From Mucilaginibacter sp. PAMB04168 (GTDB lineage Bacteria; Bacteroidota; Bacteroidia; Sphingobacteriales; Sphingobacteriaceae), in assembly GCF_039634365.2 (NCBI RefSeq), contig NZ_CP155079.2:5084001-5148000 (forward strand): DNA of 64,000 nucleotides, given 5' to 3'. Under the pieces are notes generated by a model. It saw only the letters and a program-made list of their open reading frames with translations. It searched no databases and was not told where the DNA came from. The position numbers were made by a program, and so were the translations under genes. Position 1 is the stretch's first letter, and each line of letters opens with the position of its first letter. Shown here one piece after another: positions 26,068 through 35,662 of this stretch.

Positions 26068-26244
26068 CCATTAGTCTGGTTCTTACAAAGGCATCACAGC
26101 GGAATTTGGTATATCAGTTTATCCGTTCAATGCTGCCCGTTCCAGCAGTCGTCCCATTCAGCATTCACCCAGTTGGGTCCGCAATTCATCATCTGCCGTG
26201 TAATCATTCGGTTTAACAGTCGTTAGCACTATGCTTGTATTATG

Positions 26245-27387
26245 CTACTGCGGCAAAACGGGTTTAGTAATTCTCCAGGGCTCAGTGGTTATAGATTCTA
26301 AAAATGCAATAATTGCAGCACGTTCTTCTTTTGTAAGGTTTAATTTTTTTAGGTGCACATCTGTTTTAGGAAACAACGGATCGTTAACCTGATCGGGTTT
26401 AGGTTTGGGCTGAGCCATCCCTGCGTTGTACATGTTCAATACACCTTCCATATTGTCAAACAAGCCGTTGTGAAACCATGGCCGGGTACGCATAACATCT
26501 CGTAAGCCAGGAGTTTTAAACTTGCCTACATCTTTCGGATCCTTGGTGATGTTGTACCTGCCCAAATCTTCATACTTATCACGACCATAATACGTAAGAC
26601 CAACGTTATGAAATTCATTGTCAGTAAAAAGCGGCCCGTTATGGCAATTCATACAACGTGCCTTTGTACGGAATAAATGTAAGCCTTCTATTTGCTGGTC
26701 TGTAAGGCGCTTACTACTGCCTTGTAAGAAATAGTCAAAATCTGACTTCCGGCTGGTAAAGGTAAGCTGGTAAGTAGCCAGTGCCTTGGCTATGCGTTGC
26801 TGCGTAATATTTTTACTGCCAAAGGCGGCGGCAAACAGCGGTGGGTATCCTTTTATAAGCGATAATTTACCAGGGAGCTCCATAAGATTTTGGTGCATTT
26901 CGATATCTGAAGCTATCGGACCAGTTAATTGCTCTTCCAGGTCTTTCGCGCGTCCATCCCAAAAAAGCATTTTGTAAAACCATACGTTTTCCAGGGATGG
27001 TGCATTACGTGAATTGGCCATTTGATTGTGTCCTAAAGAGACCTGTCGCCCGTCTGACCAATGCATTTCGGGCGCATGACAGCTTATGCACGATATTTGG
27101 TTAGAACCAGACAATCGCGGGTCATAAAATAAAACTTTACCTAATTCAATCATCTCCTTATCCTTTACAGACTGTGCAGATATCGGTGCTTTAGGCAGCA
27201 TACCTAACTCAGTCCACTTTATATCCGGATCAACATCAGGCTTAGGCCATCTATCGGGTGATTGGTTGTAAATGGCCCGCAATGAATCAGCGTTCAGCCC
27301 GTTAAAAGTCAATATTATGGTGCTGTTAAAAGAAAAATGTATGATAATGCACAACAAGGCTGTGATAGAGAGCAGTACCTTCTTCAT
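26245..27387 (-). CDS. di-heme cytochrome c peroxidase (CcpA/MauG family)
   Basis: 380 residues with an N-terminal signal or anchor. Two c-type heme sites are visible: CISCH (residues 100-104) and CMNCH (245-249), with LSGSNQISCISCH and RNAPSLENVWF as family segments and a C-terminal TPGLRDVMRTRPWFHNG. Such enzymes reduce hydrogen peroxide in the periplasm, or, as in MauG, oxidise other proteins. It is the last gene of a four-gene operon, 3 bp after the DUF6850 barrel gene, which points to a job tied to transport rather than general peroxide defence. Confidence 0.9.
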   Translation of the reverse strand: MKKVLLSITALLCIIIHFSFNSTIILTFNGLNADSLRAIYNQSPDRWPKPDVDPDIKWTELGMLPKAPISAQSVKDKEMIELGKVLFYDPRLSGSNQISCISCHAPEMHWSDGRQVSLGHNQMANSRNAPSLENVWFYKMLFWDGRAKDLEEQLTGPIASDIEMHQNLMELPGKLSLIKGYPPLFAAAFGSKNITQQRIAKALATYQLTFTSRKSDFDYFLQGSSKRLTDQQIEGLHLFRTKARCMNCHNGPLFTDNEFHNVGLTYYGRDKYEDLGRYNITKDPKDVGKFKTPGLRDVMRTRPWFHNGLFDNMEGVLNMYNAGMAQPKPKPDQVNDPLFPKTDVHLKKLNLTKEERAAIIAFLESITTEPWRITKPVLPQ

Positions 27388-27390
27388 CTG

Positions 27391-28932
27391 CTAAAAATAT
27401 AAATTTAGGTTTAGGGCATAGGATAGCCTGCTTGTGCCTGGAGCAAAAGCGGCAGGCAGTAACACCGCCGGCGAACTAAGTTTGCGGTTTAAACCAGTTT
27501 GCAGACCGAAACCGGTACGGTAGCCTTTTAATAAGTTGGAGCTCACATAATTTAGTGTAGCCATCATCCCCCCGCTAAAGCTTTTATAGAAGTAATAATC
27601 CGGATAAACTACACCTTTTGTAAATTCTGTAACGGTAGATTCAGGAGCAATAAGATTGTTTTCAAGAGGGACCAGCGCTAAAACGCTTACCTTTACCGAT
27701 AAATCGTTCTGGTTGTTTATATGATTGTAAAGCGCTATACCAACACTTGGCTGCAACCAAGTATAACGATTACTGGCATAAACACTCAAATCACGCCTGC
27801 TTATATCTTGGTACAATGCCCCTGCGGTAAACCCGGGCACAATGTGCTTAAATTTATTTAACATAACATTATACTCAGCGCTGTATTTTTTGTGGCTGAC
27901 GTAATAATTTGTTGCGCCAATACGATTGTAAAAACCGCTGCCATCATCTAATCCTATATGGAGCTTTACTTGCTGGCTTAGCTTATTTGTTTGATGTGAT
28001 AATAACAACGCCGCATCCAGTTGGTCTGCCTGATAATTGGCAATATTGTCAAAGTTAAGGCTGGTGATTAAACCCGACTTATTGTTTTCTTCATTGAGTA
28101 AGTATGCGGCCACTGCTTTGATATTCCAGTTAATGATGCTTCCGCTATAACTTACGTTCAAACCTTTGTATCGCTGATTTCTGTTTATTGTTAAGTTTAA
28201 TCGTTGGGGATAAGCAGAACCATAACCCGTCACAAAATAAGTTATCCAGGGTTTATAAATATCAGATGTGTTTTCGCGGTAGCTATCGCTGGCGTAGGCT
28301 ATGCCATTATCCTCATAGCCCGTGCCCCAACTCACGCCTACCCCAATGGTGTGCATGTTTGACCGATAAATTAATTCAGGCTTTATCATAATCCTGAAAA
28401 TCTTTACATCCGGCCTCGGGTCAACAGAACGCGTTGCCGTATTGTACAAGTAATCAATTCCTGTACCTATAAACCAATGTTTTGGAGAAAGCTGAAAGCT
28501 TAATTGCCCACCCATATAAAACTGGTCGCGCTGATAAGGTCCGGCCTTGGCTGATGCAAAGTAGTAGGGTCGATCTTCATCCGGCAATCCTTGCTGTGTC
28601 CAGGCAAGGCTGTCGTCGGCCCTATGTTGGTACGAAAAATAGCCCGACACCTTAAATTTACGCAGCGAGGCAATTCCTTCGGCGCTAAATTCGGCAAGGG
28701 TGGTGCGTTGTGCCACTTGTGAAAGCCTGTAGCCACCAGACTCGCCCGATACCTTCAACTGTACCTGACTTGCCCTTTCAACAGGCGCCACCAAAAGTTG
28801 TGAAACTGCTTTTTTTGAAAACTGCAAATTCTCAAAATTTTGCTTGTACAGATACAAACTATCGGTAACGGCCTGCGCGCAAGCTGCTACCGATATTAGC
28901 AATAAACACAAACCTATAAACAAGTGCTTCAT
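27391..28932 (-). CDS. DUF6850-type outer-membrane beta-barrel protein
   Basis: 513 residues, signal peptide ending at AACAQ, then a short helical lead and a run of amphipathic beta-strands ending in the outer-membrane signal NLNLYF. I place it in the DUF6850 family from its operon and overall pattern. The function is unknown; it may be a second outer-membrane channel or a surface partner of the TonB receptor. It lies 2 bp after the DUF4876 lipoprotein gene and 3 bp before the cytochrome c peroxidase gene. Confidence 0.75.
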   Translation of the reverse strand: MKHLFIGLCLLLISVAACAQAVTDSLYLYKQNFENLQFSKKAVSQLLVAPVERASQVQLKVSGESGGYRLSQVAQRTTLAEFSAEGIASLRKFKVSGYFSYQHRADDSLAWTQQGLPDEDRPYYFASAKAGPYQRDQFYMGGQLSFQLSPKHWFIGTGIDYLYNTATRSVDPRPDVKIFRIMIKPELIYRSNMHTIGVGVSWGTGYEDNGIAYASDSYRENTSDIYKPWITYFVTGYGSAYPQRLNLTINRNQRYKGLNVSYSGSIINWNIKAVAAYLLNEENNKSGLITSLNFDNIANYQADQLDAALLLSHQTNKLSQQVKLHIGLDDGSGFYNRIGATNYYVSHKKYSAEYNVMLNKFKHIVPGFTAGALYQDISRRDLSVYASNRYTWLQPSVGIALYNHINNQNDLSVKVSVLALVPLENNLIAPESTVTEFTKGVVYPDYYFYKSFSGGMMATLNYVSSNLLKGYRTGFGLQTGLNRKLSSPAVLLPAAFAPGTSRLSYALNLNLYF

Positions 28933-28934
28933 CC

Positions 28935-30296
28935 TTACTTGAAAATGGTTTTAGTAGCGTCCGCCCTATCAAGATAATCAAAATCGTTACTGGAATTGTT
29001 GGTGTCCATAAGCACACGGCGGCCATTAACGGTTTTGCTGGTTTTACGTATGATAGATTGAGAGGAGTAGGAGCCACCTGGTACCATACCAAATCCGGCG
29101 TCCAAATCATCAGTAAATTTCTTAGGAATGCGTGCATCGGCTGATGTAGGCTGAATATCTACAGCGTCAAAGATGGTAACCTCTGCTTTCGGAATACGCA
29201 GTTTGTACTTAGTGTCATTGGTAATGCTTTTTACGTCTGGGGCTGGAATCAGTGCATATTGTTTTAAATCTTTTGTTGTTTTAAATACTACAAAGCCGTC
29301 ACGACCCAGGTTATCCATAATAAAGTCGTTATTATATTCAACAACAATGTTAAGGTTAGTCACATTTAAGTTATCGGCATCAGAAGCAAAGCTTTTAGTG
29401 GTGCCCTTGGTTACTTTTAAATAATCAACCAAATAAGCTTCAAAATCTGCATGGCTAAGATCTACAGTAAGGCTTGGATCAGCAACAGCATAAGTGGTGC
29501 CGTTACCACTCCATGATACTTTGTGATTTTGTGCATTTTGAGCGATGATGATACTGCCACCGGGTTGTACAGGATATTTTTTACCCGATCCATCACTTGG
29601 AATCATATATAGAGAGGCGGCATACAAATAATTTTCGTTTGCCTTGCTCACTGTATTACCAATTGCCTTGCTCCAATCAAACTGGCCAGACTGCAAATAA
29701 AACCCTTTCGATTGATCAATTTTTGATATGGCTGTAGCCACCCCTTCTATTTGACCAAAATACAGGCTGTCAGCATACATCAACTCGTTAGAGTTGTTGT
29801 AGATTTCCAAAAACTGATCTCTGAATATAGCACCGTTCTTTTGGTTTGATCCGGCGTAATAAATTTGTTTAATTACCCAACCGCCCAATCGCCCGCTCTT
29901 TAACACCAGAGACAGCTGAGTATTAGCGGCTGTAACGCTTTGGTTGCCCAAAGAACCATTAAAAACAACATCATCAGTTACATAGGCATTTGTTTGAGCA
30001 TTATAATCTTTGGCAGACATTTTTAATGCCGCAGTAACATTGTAAGTACCTTGGGTAATGTTGCCAAAGGTTACAGTTCCTTTTTCGTTGGCAGTTGCTT
30101 TATTGGTTTGCCCGGTAATTAGGTTGGTAATAGTAACCTCTGTATTTAACGCTGAAAAGTTATATTCTTTTAGCTGATCATCGAACGATACCGTAAGGCT
30201 CATGGAGACCTCACCTGCATCGGGCCCCTGGCTTTTTTTACAACCAGCGGCAATAAAAAACAAGCTAAGCAGTAATAGTAAATTTACCTTTTTCAT
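28935..30296 (-). CDS. DUF4876 domain lipoprotein
   Basis: 453 residues with a lipoprotein signal (FFIAAGCKKS). The N-terminal part (about 30-120) is a carboxypeptidase-regulatory-like beta-sandwich (TVTFGNITQGTYNVTAALKM), and the rest, from GGWVIKQIYYAG, resembles a lamin-tail-like fold (EIYNNSNELMYADSLYFG). It is likely held on the cell surface beside the TonB receptor, similar in position to SusD-type partners but unrelated in sequence. It starts 12 bp after the receptor gene. Confidence 0.8.
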   Translation of the reverse strand: MKKVNLLLLLSLFFIAAGCKKSQGPDAGEVSMSLTVSFDDQLKEYNFSALNTEVTITNLITGQTNKATANEKGTVTFGNITQGTYNVTAALKMSAKDYNAQTNAYVTDDVVFNGSLGNQSVTAANTQLSLVLKSGRLGGWVIKQIYYAGSNQKNGAIFRDQFLEIYNNSNELMYADSLYFGQIEGVATAISKIDQSKGFYLQSGQFDWSKAIGNTVSKANENYLYAASLYMIPSDGSGKKYPVQPGGSIIIAQNAQNHKVSWSGNGTTYAVADPSLTVDLSHADFEAYLVDYLKVTKGTTKSFASDADNLNVTNLNIVVEYNNDFIMDNLGRDGFVVFKTTKDLKQYALIPAPDVKSITNDTKYKLRIPKAEVTIFDAVDIQPTSADARIPKKFTDDLDAGFGMVPGGSYSSQSIIRKTSKTVNGRRVLMDTNNSSNDFDYLDRADATKTIFK

Positions 30297-30308
30297 ATTG
30301 TTAAGAGT

Positions 30309-33020
30309 TTAAATTTTAATAGATAGTTCAGCGCTAACAGCTACCGGGCTGTTAGGGGCATATACCTGCTGAGTTTCGGGGTTTTGATAACGCGGCATTA
30401 GGTTAAACACGTTATAAGCGCTTATTGCAAACCTTATTCGTTGCCTGATCTCCTTGGCAATTCGCATAGAGATGTTTCCATAAACAATAGGAACTTTAAC
30501 ATAGCTGGATTCCGTTCCGATATAGCCCAGGTATCCGTAATCGGGATTATTAATGTCAAAAGATGTTATAGGATGCCTGTTTAAATTTTTATCCAGATAG
30601 GCTACCGGAACGTTACTTGCATCCAACGTACGTTGAGAATTGAACCAGGCAACGTCTGCAATAACATTTACCACAAATCCCAGCTTGGGTATGTGCGTAG
30701 TAGTAGTAAATTTGCTGGTAATGGCCCAGTTTTGGTACTGATTACCATTATATACACCCCACCACGCAGCGCCACCCGCCAATGCCTTTAAGGGGTCGGC
30801 CGGAGAGTAACGCTCACCCAAGTTATTATACTTGCTGTAGATGATAGAAGCATTGGCGCCTACGGATGTTTCTATGGCTTCAATTTTCTTTGTGTTAACA
30901 AATATTTCGGCACCATAGTCATTAGTGTTCACCACATTGCTTATTTGGGTATCTGTTAAACTGCTTCCAATAAGTAGTTCATATTGCCCACTGAAAGTAT
31001 AATTCGGCTTTTGTCCGCTTACTACAACGTAATTATATTTAGGTACAATGAACGACCGAGGGGTTGATATGCCGTTGAAGCCGCCCCGGTTTTTTTTCAT
31101 ATATGCAAACACCGATACATCAAACAGGCTATGATTGTATTTTAAGCCGGCTTCAAGCTGGCTTGAACGAGTTGGCTTAAGATCCGTGTTATCTGGAGTT
31201 ACCTTTTGGGTATACACCAGAAATAAACTTTGATCAATGTTATTATCTGGTGTCCGGTAAGTGATTAATGGAAAGTCGTAATATACCGGACCTGGGTACC
31301 GATAAGCCATTGTAGGCGATTTGGTGGCGATACCGTACGCCAGCGTAAATTGTAATTGCTCTGATAGCTGGTAGCTGGTGTTGATACGGGGCTGAAAATT
31401 TCCAAAACCATTCTGCTCATCATACCGTATGCCAGGCGTTACACTTAAATACCGGTTCAATACCTTAATCCTGAAATTGTCTTCGGCATATATGCCCAGA
31501 TTAACCAGGGCAGGCAGCAGCTGAAAGTCATAAGGACGACTATTTTTGTTGCCTTGGTTACGCCATCTTGGGTTGTCAGGGTCTTCGAGCACACCGGCAC
31601 CTTTGTTGGAGGAGGTTGACAAAGTTGTACCCAGATTGAACCGGTGGAATACCTTACCAATATTGAACTGCCCTAAAAAGCTTAGGGTTGCATTAATATT
31701 AACAGGCTTGCCTACGGTGTGTTGTACCGAGCGGTAATCGCCGGGCACGAAGTACCCCTCATAAACACCGGTTGTATCTTTCGAAGCGATGGGCAATAAA
31801 CCCCCACGCCGCATTTCATACTCAGCATACGATTCAGAATAAGCTGTACTGAACCCGCCGTTGAAGTTTATACGCTTAAGGTACTTACTGTTGATAGCTG
31901 CGGAGAAGCGTTCGGCAATACTTAACCGGCGGTCCTTTGAAAAAGTGCGTCGCCCTTGTATATCTTCGGGATCAAGCTTTATATCGTCAAATTTGGTATT
32001 ATAATCAACCGACAATGTATTTCTAATACCTTTGGACAGGTAGCTGGTCCACATCACGCCAGTGCTAACCCTGTCATAAGATTTTACACTATTTCGTGGG
32101 TCTTGATAGCTGCGTAAAAAATTTACATTTACGTTGATGGCTCCTGCTCTTTTACCAAGCATATACCCTTTAGCCAAAGCGTAATTTGTAGAACCATACG
32201 TAGTACGGGCATTAAACTGATAAAAAGTTTTCCCTGCCTGCCTGTTTAAAATTACTGCGCCATCGGTTATATCCCCATATTGCGCCGAGGCTACACCGCG
32301 TACAACCTCAATGCTTTCAATATTATCGGCCGGAATGTTGCGTAAATCTAACCCTGAAAATGTAGCGTCATAAATACCATTATAACGGCTATCTGTTATT
32401 TGTGCCCGGCTTAAGCCCAGGGTGCCAATATTGACGTTTTGCATATTGGCATTGTTAGACTGCTGAACGCCATCAACAATGATGGCTACGCCCATTGAAT
32501 TATTTGATGCGCTTGCCCCTGTAGCTGCAGTGCGTAAGGTTAAATTTTGCATCGTTTGCAGATTGGGTGCAACAGTGGCCTTGCCAGGTAATGCGTTCAA
32601 AATATCGGTAAGACTGAAAGCTTGTACTTGTTCAATGGCCTGCCTGTCGAATGTAATTGAAGAGTTTGAGTTCTCTCCTTTTTGCTTTTCGGTTACCTGT
32701 ACATCGTTAAGCGTTAGGGTTAATTCCTGTAAGATGAAGACCGCTTCATGCTTCGGATTTTGCAAGTTCACTTTTGCCAAGATGGTATTCATGCCAACAA
32801 AAGAAATTTTCAAGGTGATAATAGGGAATTGCCTGACATTAATGGGAAACTTAAACTTGCCGGCAACATCTGAATAAGCTGTTATGCCCGTCTCTTGTAC
32901 TAAGACTGTCGCAAATTCAATTGGCTTTTTCTTGCTGTCTAAAACCTGCCCTTGGTATGTGGCAATAGTTTGAGCCTGGCTTATTAGCGGGATAAATAAT
33001 AAAAGTAAAAATCTCTTCAA
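30309..33020 (-). CDS. TonB-dependent receptor of the DUF4876/DUF6850 operon
   Basis: About 903 residues from the TTG at 33020, which gives the signal peptide KRFLLLLFIPLISQAQ; the frame is also open to a TTG at 33050. Next come a CarboxypepD_reg-like domain (YQGQVLDSKKKPIEFATVLV), the plug (DILNALPGKATVAPNLQTMQ, GVAIIVDGVQQSNNANMQN, SIEVVRGVASAQYGDITDGA) and a 22-strand barrel ending AVSAELSIKI. It imports an unknown ligand by TonB energy. The first gene of the operon; the partners (lipoprotein, second barrel, periplasmic di-heme peroxidase) differ from SusCD systems and hint at a redox-active or metal-containing ligand. Confidence 0.88.
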   Translation of the reverse strand: MKRFLLLLFIPLISQAQTIATYQGQVLDSKKKPIEFATVLVQETGITAYSDVAGKFKFPINVRQFPIITLKISFVGMNTILAKVNLQNPKHEAVFILQELTLTLNDVQVTEKQKGENSNSSITFDRQAIEQVQAFSLTDILNALPGKATVAPNLQTMQNLTLRTAATGASASNNSMGVAIIVDGVQQSNNANMQNVNIGTLGLSRAQITDSRYNGIYDATFSGLDLRNIPADNIESIEVVRGVASAQYGDITDGAVILNRQAGKTFYQFNARTTYGSTNYALAKGYMLGKRAGAINVNVNFLRSYQDPRNSVKSYDRVSTGVMWTSYLSKGIRNTLSVDYNTKFDDIKLDPEDIQGRRTFSKDRRLSIAERFSAAINSKYLKRINFNGGFSTAYSESYAEYEMRRGGLLPIASKDTTGVYEGYFVPGDYRSVQHTVGKPVNINATLSFLGQFNIGKVFHRFNLGTTLSTSSNKGAGVLEDPDNPRWRNQGNKNSRPYDFQLLPALVNLGIYAEDNFRIKVLNRYLSVTPGIRYDEQNGFGNFQPRINTSYQLSEQLQFTLAYGIATKSPTMAYRYPGPVYYDFPLITYRTPDNNIDQSLFLVYTQKVTPDNTDLKPTRSSQLEAGLKYNHSLFDVSVFAYMKKNRGGFNGISTPRSFIVPKYNYVVVSGQKPNYTFSGQYELLIGSSLTDTQISNVVNTNDYGAEIFVNTKKIEAIETSVGANASIIYSKYNNLGERYSPADPLKALAGGAAWWGVYNGNQYQNWAITSKFTTTTHIPKLGFVVNVIADVAWFNSQRTLDASNVPVAYLDKNLNRHPITSFDINNPDYGYLGYIGTESSYVKVPIVYGNISMRIAKEIRQRIRFAISAYNVFNLMPRYQNPETQQVYAPNSPVAVSAELSIKI

Positions 33021-33023
33021 CTT

Positions 33024-33036
33024 ATTTAGACTAAAT
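33024..33036. promoter_or_regulatory. ATTTAG-A-CTAAAT inverted repeat before the TonB receptor start
   Basis: A 13-bp perfect inverted repeat lies 3 bp before the likely TTG start. The TTTAG-N-CTAAA pattern recalls operators of DtxR/MntR-type metal regulators. It is short and could occur by chance in AT-rich DNA. Confidence 0.3.
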
Positions 33037-33276
33037 CTAATTAAAAACAAAGAAACACTTTTTTACCTAATCCACAAAGATGTAAGCAAAATTTTTGACA
33101 GCTAAATGCTGGGAGAGGAATAGAAGGACCTATGCAAAATTGATGGAGCAATTCCGCCGTTTTAACATGAAGAAATTAGGCTTTTGCCAAAATATGATGC
33201 TAACTTGCAGGTGTTAGTTACTTTGTGAAAGGCTATACAGCTACCAAGTTAATAAGCGTTAACTCAAATAAATTTA

Positions 33277-33804
33277 ATGAAGCCATACCCTGTAATACCG
33301 AATAAAGTCAAATTTCTTTTTTTCCTTTTTCTGTCGACCTGTGTTCAGGTTTATGCACAGTCCGTAAATAGTGAACAAGATATTGCAGCCATTCGACAGC
33401 AATATCAAACCATTAATTCGCTTAAGCTAAATACACAGCGCTTTACCTACGAAAGTTCGGGATGTGTGGACGGCGGTGTGATAACCTACTTTTTAAAAAA
33501 AAAGGAAATTGTAAGGATCACAGAATCTGGTTCGATAGGAGATGGAAGCTGGGTAAATGAATACTACTACAGTGCAGGGAAAACCATATTTTGTTTGGAA
33601 ACCATTGTAGGCGGACCTGCGATTGGAAAGGTGACCAAAACTCAATACCGCTACTACATCAAAAATAGCCGACCTATAAGGGTAATGAAAGGACAAAAAA
33701 TTATACCGGCTGGTAGTAAGGCTACCGAAATACTCCGTACTGCCAGCAAGATTTATAAAGCCTATACAACTAAAGATTTTGTATCAGCGCTTTGCAATCC
33801 GTAA
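33277..33804 (+). CDS. secreted protein of unknown function
   Basis: 175 residues with a signal peptide (LFFLFLSTCVQVYAQ). The mature part has a helix (INSEQD-like start, DIAAIRQQYQTINSLKL) and several beta-strands around ESSGCVDGGVITYF and GSWVNEYYYSAGKTIFCLE. I recognise no family. It resembles small periplasmic proteins of Bacteroidota that are judged by their Y/F-rich sheet only. It is convergent with the next gene and begins the accessory region. Confidence 0.7.
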   Translation: MKPYPVIPNKVKFLFFLFLSTCVQVYAQSVNSEQDIAAIRQQYQTINSLKLNTQRFTYESSGCVDGGVITYFLKKKEIVRITESGSIGDGSWVNEYYYSAGKTIFCLETIVGGPAIGKVTKTQYRYYIKNSRPIRVMKGQKIIPAGSKATEILRTASKIYKAYTTKDFVSALCNP

Positions 33805-33843
33805 ATTGAGACGTTTGTTAAACAAATCAAGGCATATCATAGC

Positions 33844-34224
33844 CTAAGACTTAAGACCAACCACTTGAAGATTTTTACTAATCAAACTGTTTAAAACAGA
33901 ATTGAATTCATCAATATCAGCTTCCAAATTGGTTGACTTGTATTGGCTAACATCCCTGTTGATGTGAAGTGTGGCTAACACGTGCAAATTTCTATGCACC
34001 TCTATTCTCGCTTTAAAAACGCAGTGTCCTGTCCAACTTCGGTGTAGATAAACCCACTCATCGTCCACATACATCAACCATCGGTCTTCCATATCTTTGG
34101 GCCAGAAACCGTGCACTAACGCTTCATATTCCTGATCGGACATTGTTCTGTTAAGCACGGTTTCTGCAATAGTCTCCGGCATAGCGGTAACAGATCCGCC
34201 CTGCGGTTTTACGACCTTTGTCAT
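33844..34224 (-). CDS. cytoplasmic protein of unknown function with a YLHRSWTG motif
   Basis: 126 residues, no signal peptide. The core DRWLMYVDDEWVYLHRSWTG followed by HCVFKARIEV looks like a conserved small domain; similar W-rich segments occur in uncharacterised proteins from several phyla, but I know no function. An N-terminal PETIAETVLNRTMSDQEYEA helix precedes it. It lies 29 bp after the M48 protease gene on the same strand. Confidence 0.65.
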   Translation of the reverse strand: MTKVVKPQGGSVTAMPETIAETVLNRTMSDQEYEALVHGFWPKDMEDRWLMYVDDEWVYLHRSWTGHCVFKARIEVHRNLHVLATLHINRDVSQYKSTNLEADIDEFNSVLNSLISKNLQVVGLKS

Positions 34225-34253
34225 TGCGTAAAATTAGCGCTACCAGAGATACT

Positions 34254-35042
34254 TTAACCTGCTAAGCCATCCTTTTTAGCCTTCTCTATTACCTTTGCTG
34301 CACGTTCCGAGCTGTCTGGGTGTGAACTCAACATTTTTTCAGACTTGCTTCTTTCCGTTCCGGATGATTTTTCCATATCAGCAAACTTTTTAAAAGCGCT
34401 GGCTAATGCCGTTACTTTATAATTATGCTGCTTCATAAAGTTATAGGAATAATCGTCGGCTTCACTCTCTTGTTTCCGGCTGTACTTACTATCTAACAAA
34501 GCTGTGGCAAAACTGCCCAACTGGCTTTCAGAAAGTGTATTAACCACCCCCGATTGCGAAGCTGCTGCATCCATCATAGCCTCTCTTTTATAGGCACTTT
34601 TTACAGCATCTCTGGAATCCTTATTAGCTACATGGCCAATTTCATGTCCAATTATACCTAAAAGTTCCTCATCCGTCATGATGTCCATTAATGATGAAAA
34701 CACCCGGACACTTCCATCTGCACAGGCAAAAGCATTAATATCTTTTACCTTGTATACCTTAAAATTAAGCTTCATGCCACCTTCATTCTGGTGTTTGGCA
34801 AATAACTTCTTTAACCTTACCGTATAAGGATCATTTTCTGCAGCCACAGGGTTGTGTGTATCCATATAAGCCACTGCTTCTCCAGCCAGCTTAGCTGCAT
34901 CAGCATCAGAAAAAGTTACTGCTTTTACACCTTTGCCAATGGCACCTAAGCCCTTAGCATTAAGTTTGATTTGCGCAGAAGCAATTGGCGCGGTCGATAT
35001 CAGAAGTCCAGTAACGGCTAAATGAATGAAAGATTTTTTCAT
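34254..35042 (-). CDS. M48 family metalloprotease
   Basis: 262 residues with a signal peptide (cut after IASAQ). The zinc motif is HEIGH at 133-137 and the third ligand lies in QESEADDYSY (about 191-200). FACADGSVRVFSSLMDIMTD is the typical strand and helix before the active site. It is a periplasmic protease of the LoiP/BepA/YcaL kind, usually linked to quality control of outer-membrane proteins. It has no TPR domain. It stands next to the SWTG-motif protein. Confidence 0.9.
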   Translation of the reverse strand: MKKSFIHLAVTGLLISTAPIASAQIKLNAKGLGAIGKGVKAVTFSDADAAKLAGEAVAYMDTHNPVAAENDPYTVRLKKLFAKHQNEGGMKLNFKVYKVKDINAFACADGSVRVFSSLMDIMTDEELLGIIGHEIGHVANKDSRDAVKSAYKREAMMDAAASQSGVVNTLSESQLGSFATALLDSKYSRKQESEADDYSYNFMKQHNYKVTALASAFKKFADMEKSSGTERSKSEKMLSSHPDSSERAAKVIEKAKKDGLAG

Positions 35043-35199
35043 GGTTGAATGCTTGGATTAATTGTGGTTCCATCTCCAACAAAAGCCCTACACAAATGTT
35101 TTGAATGTAAGCGTTTCTGGTTTGGGGAGATAGGCCGCCTTGAAAATTCGAGTACGAGTTAACCGATATAAACGAGCAAACACAACCAATCAAAAGCCC

Positions 35200-35574
35200 A
35201 TGATGCGCTTGATACTTTATGCAGTGACAGCTTCATTGTTTTTTGCTTCATGCAGGCAAACAAGTAGCCCTGTAAATATTAAAACGGCACCTCCTGTTAA
35301 CAAGATTGACACTAACTTAAAATGGGTGGATTACCACATTGGCGAACCGCCGCCCGAAGGTTATTATACTGCTTTTGATAGTGTTATTAAAAAGTGGAAC
35401 ATTCATTATCAGCGCATTGAAGGCGGTTGCGAGGAGCGACCTGATGAAAGAAGAAGGTTTGAAAAAGATAATCCAAAATACTTTGCACTATTAAAGATCA
35501 GGTTTGGTGAGAACTGGCTTGACCGTTTCCATGCAGACGTAAAGGCTTTGGACAATAAGCTGCATACTAAATAG
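35200..35574 (+). CDS. small lipoprotein of unknown function
   Basis: 124 residues from the ATG at 35200, which gives a lipobox signal (TASLFFASCRQ); the frame upstream is basic and not signal-like. The mature part contains WVDYHIGEPPPEGYYTAFDS, GGCEERPDERRRFEKDNPKY and a C-terminal helix. No family recognised. Same strand as the following secreted proteins, but separated by 88 bp. Confidence 0.65.
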   Translation: MMRLILYAVTASLFFASCRQTSSPVNIKTAPPVNKIDTNLKWVDYHIGEPPPEGYYTAFDSVIKKWNIHYQRIEGGCEERPDERRRFEKDNPKYFALLKIRFGENWLDRFHADVKALDNKLHTK

Positions 35575-35662
35575 TAAGCTAAAAGAACAGTATTTTAACA
35601 TAACTTAAACCAAAACAGCATGCCTGTTATTTGTATTCATTAAGATATTGCAGTTACTTCTC

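Noticed and set aside
32479..32877. 132-codon open frame on the plus strand
   Set aside because: It is antisense to the plug and N-terminal domain of the TonB receptor; composition is rich in Cys, Ser and Phe as expected for a shadow.
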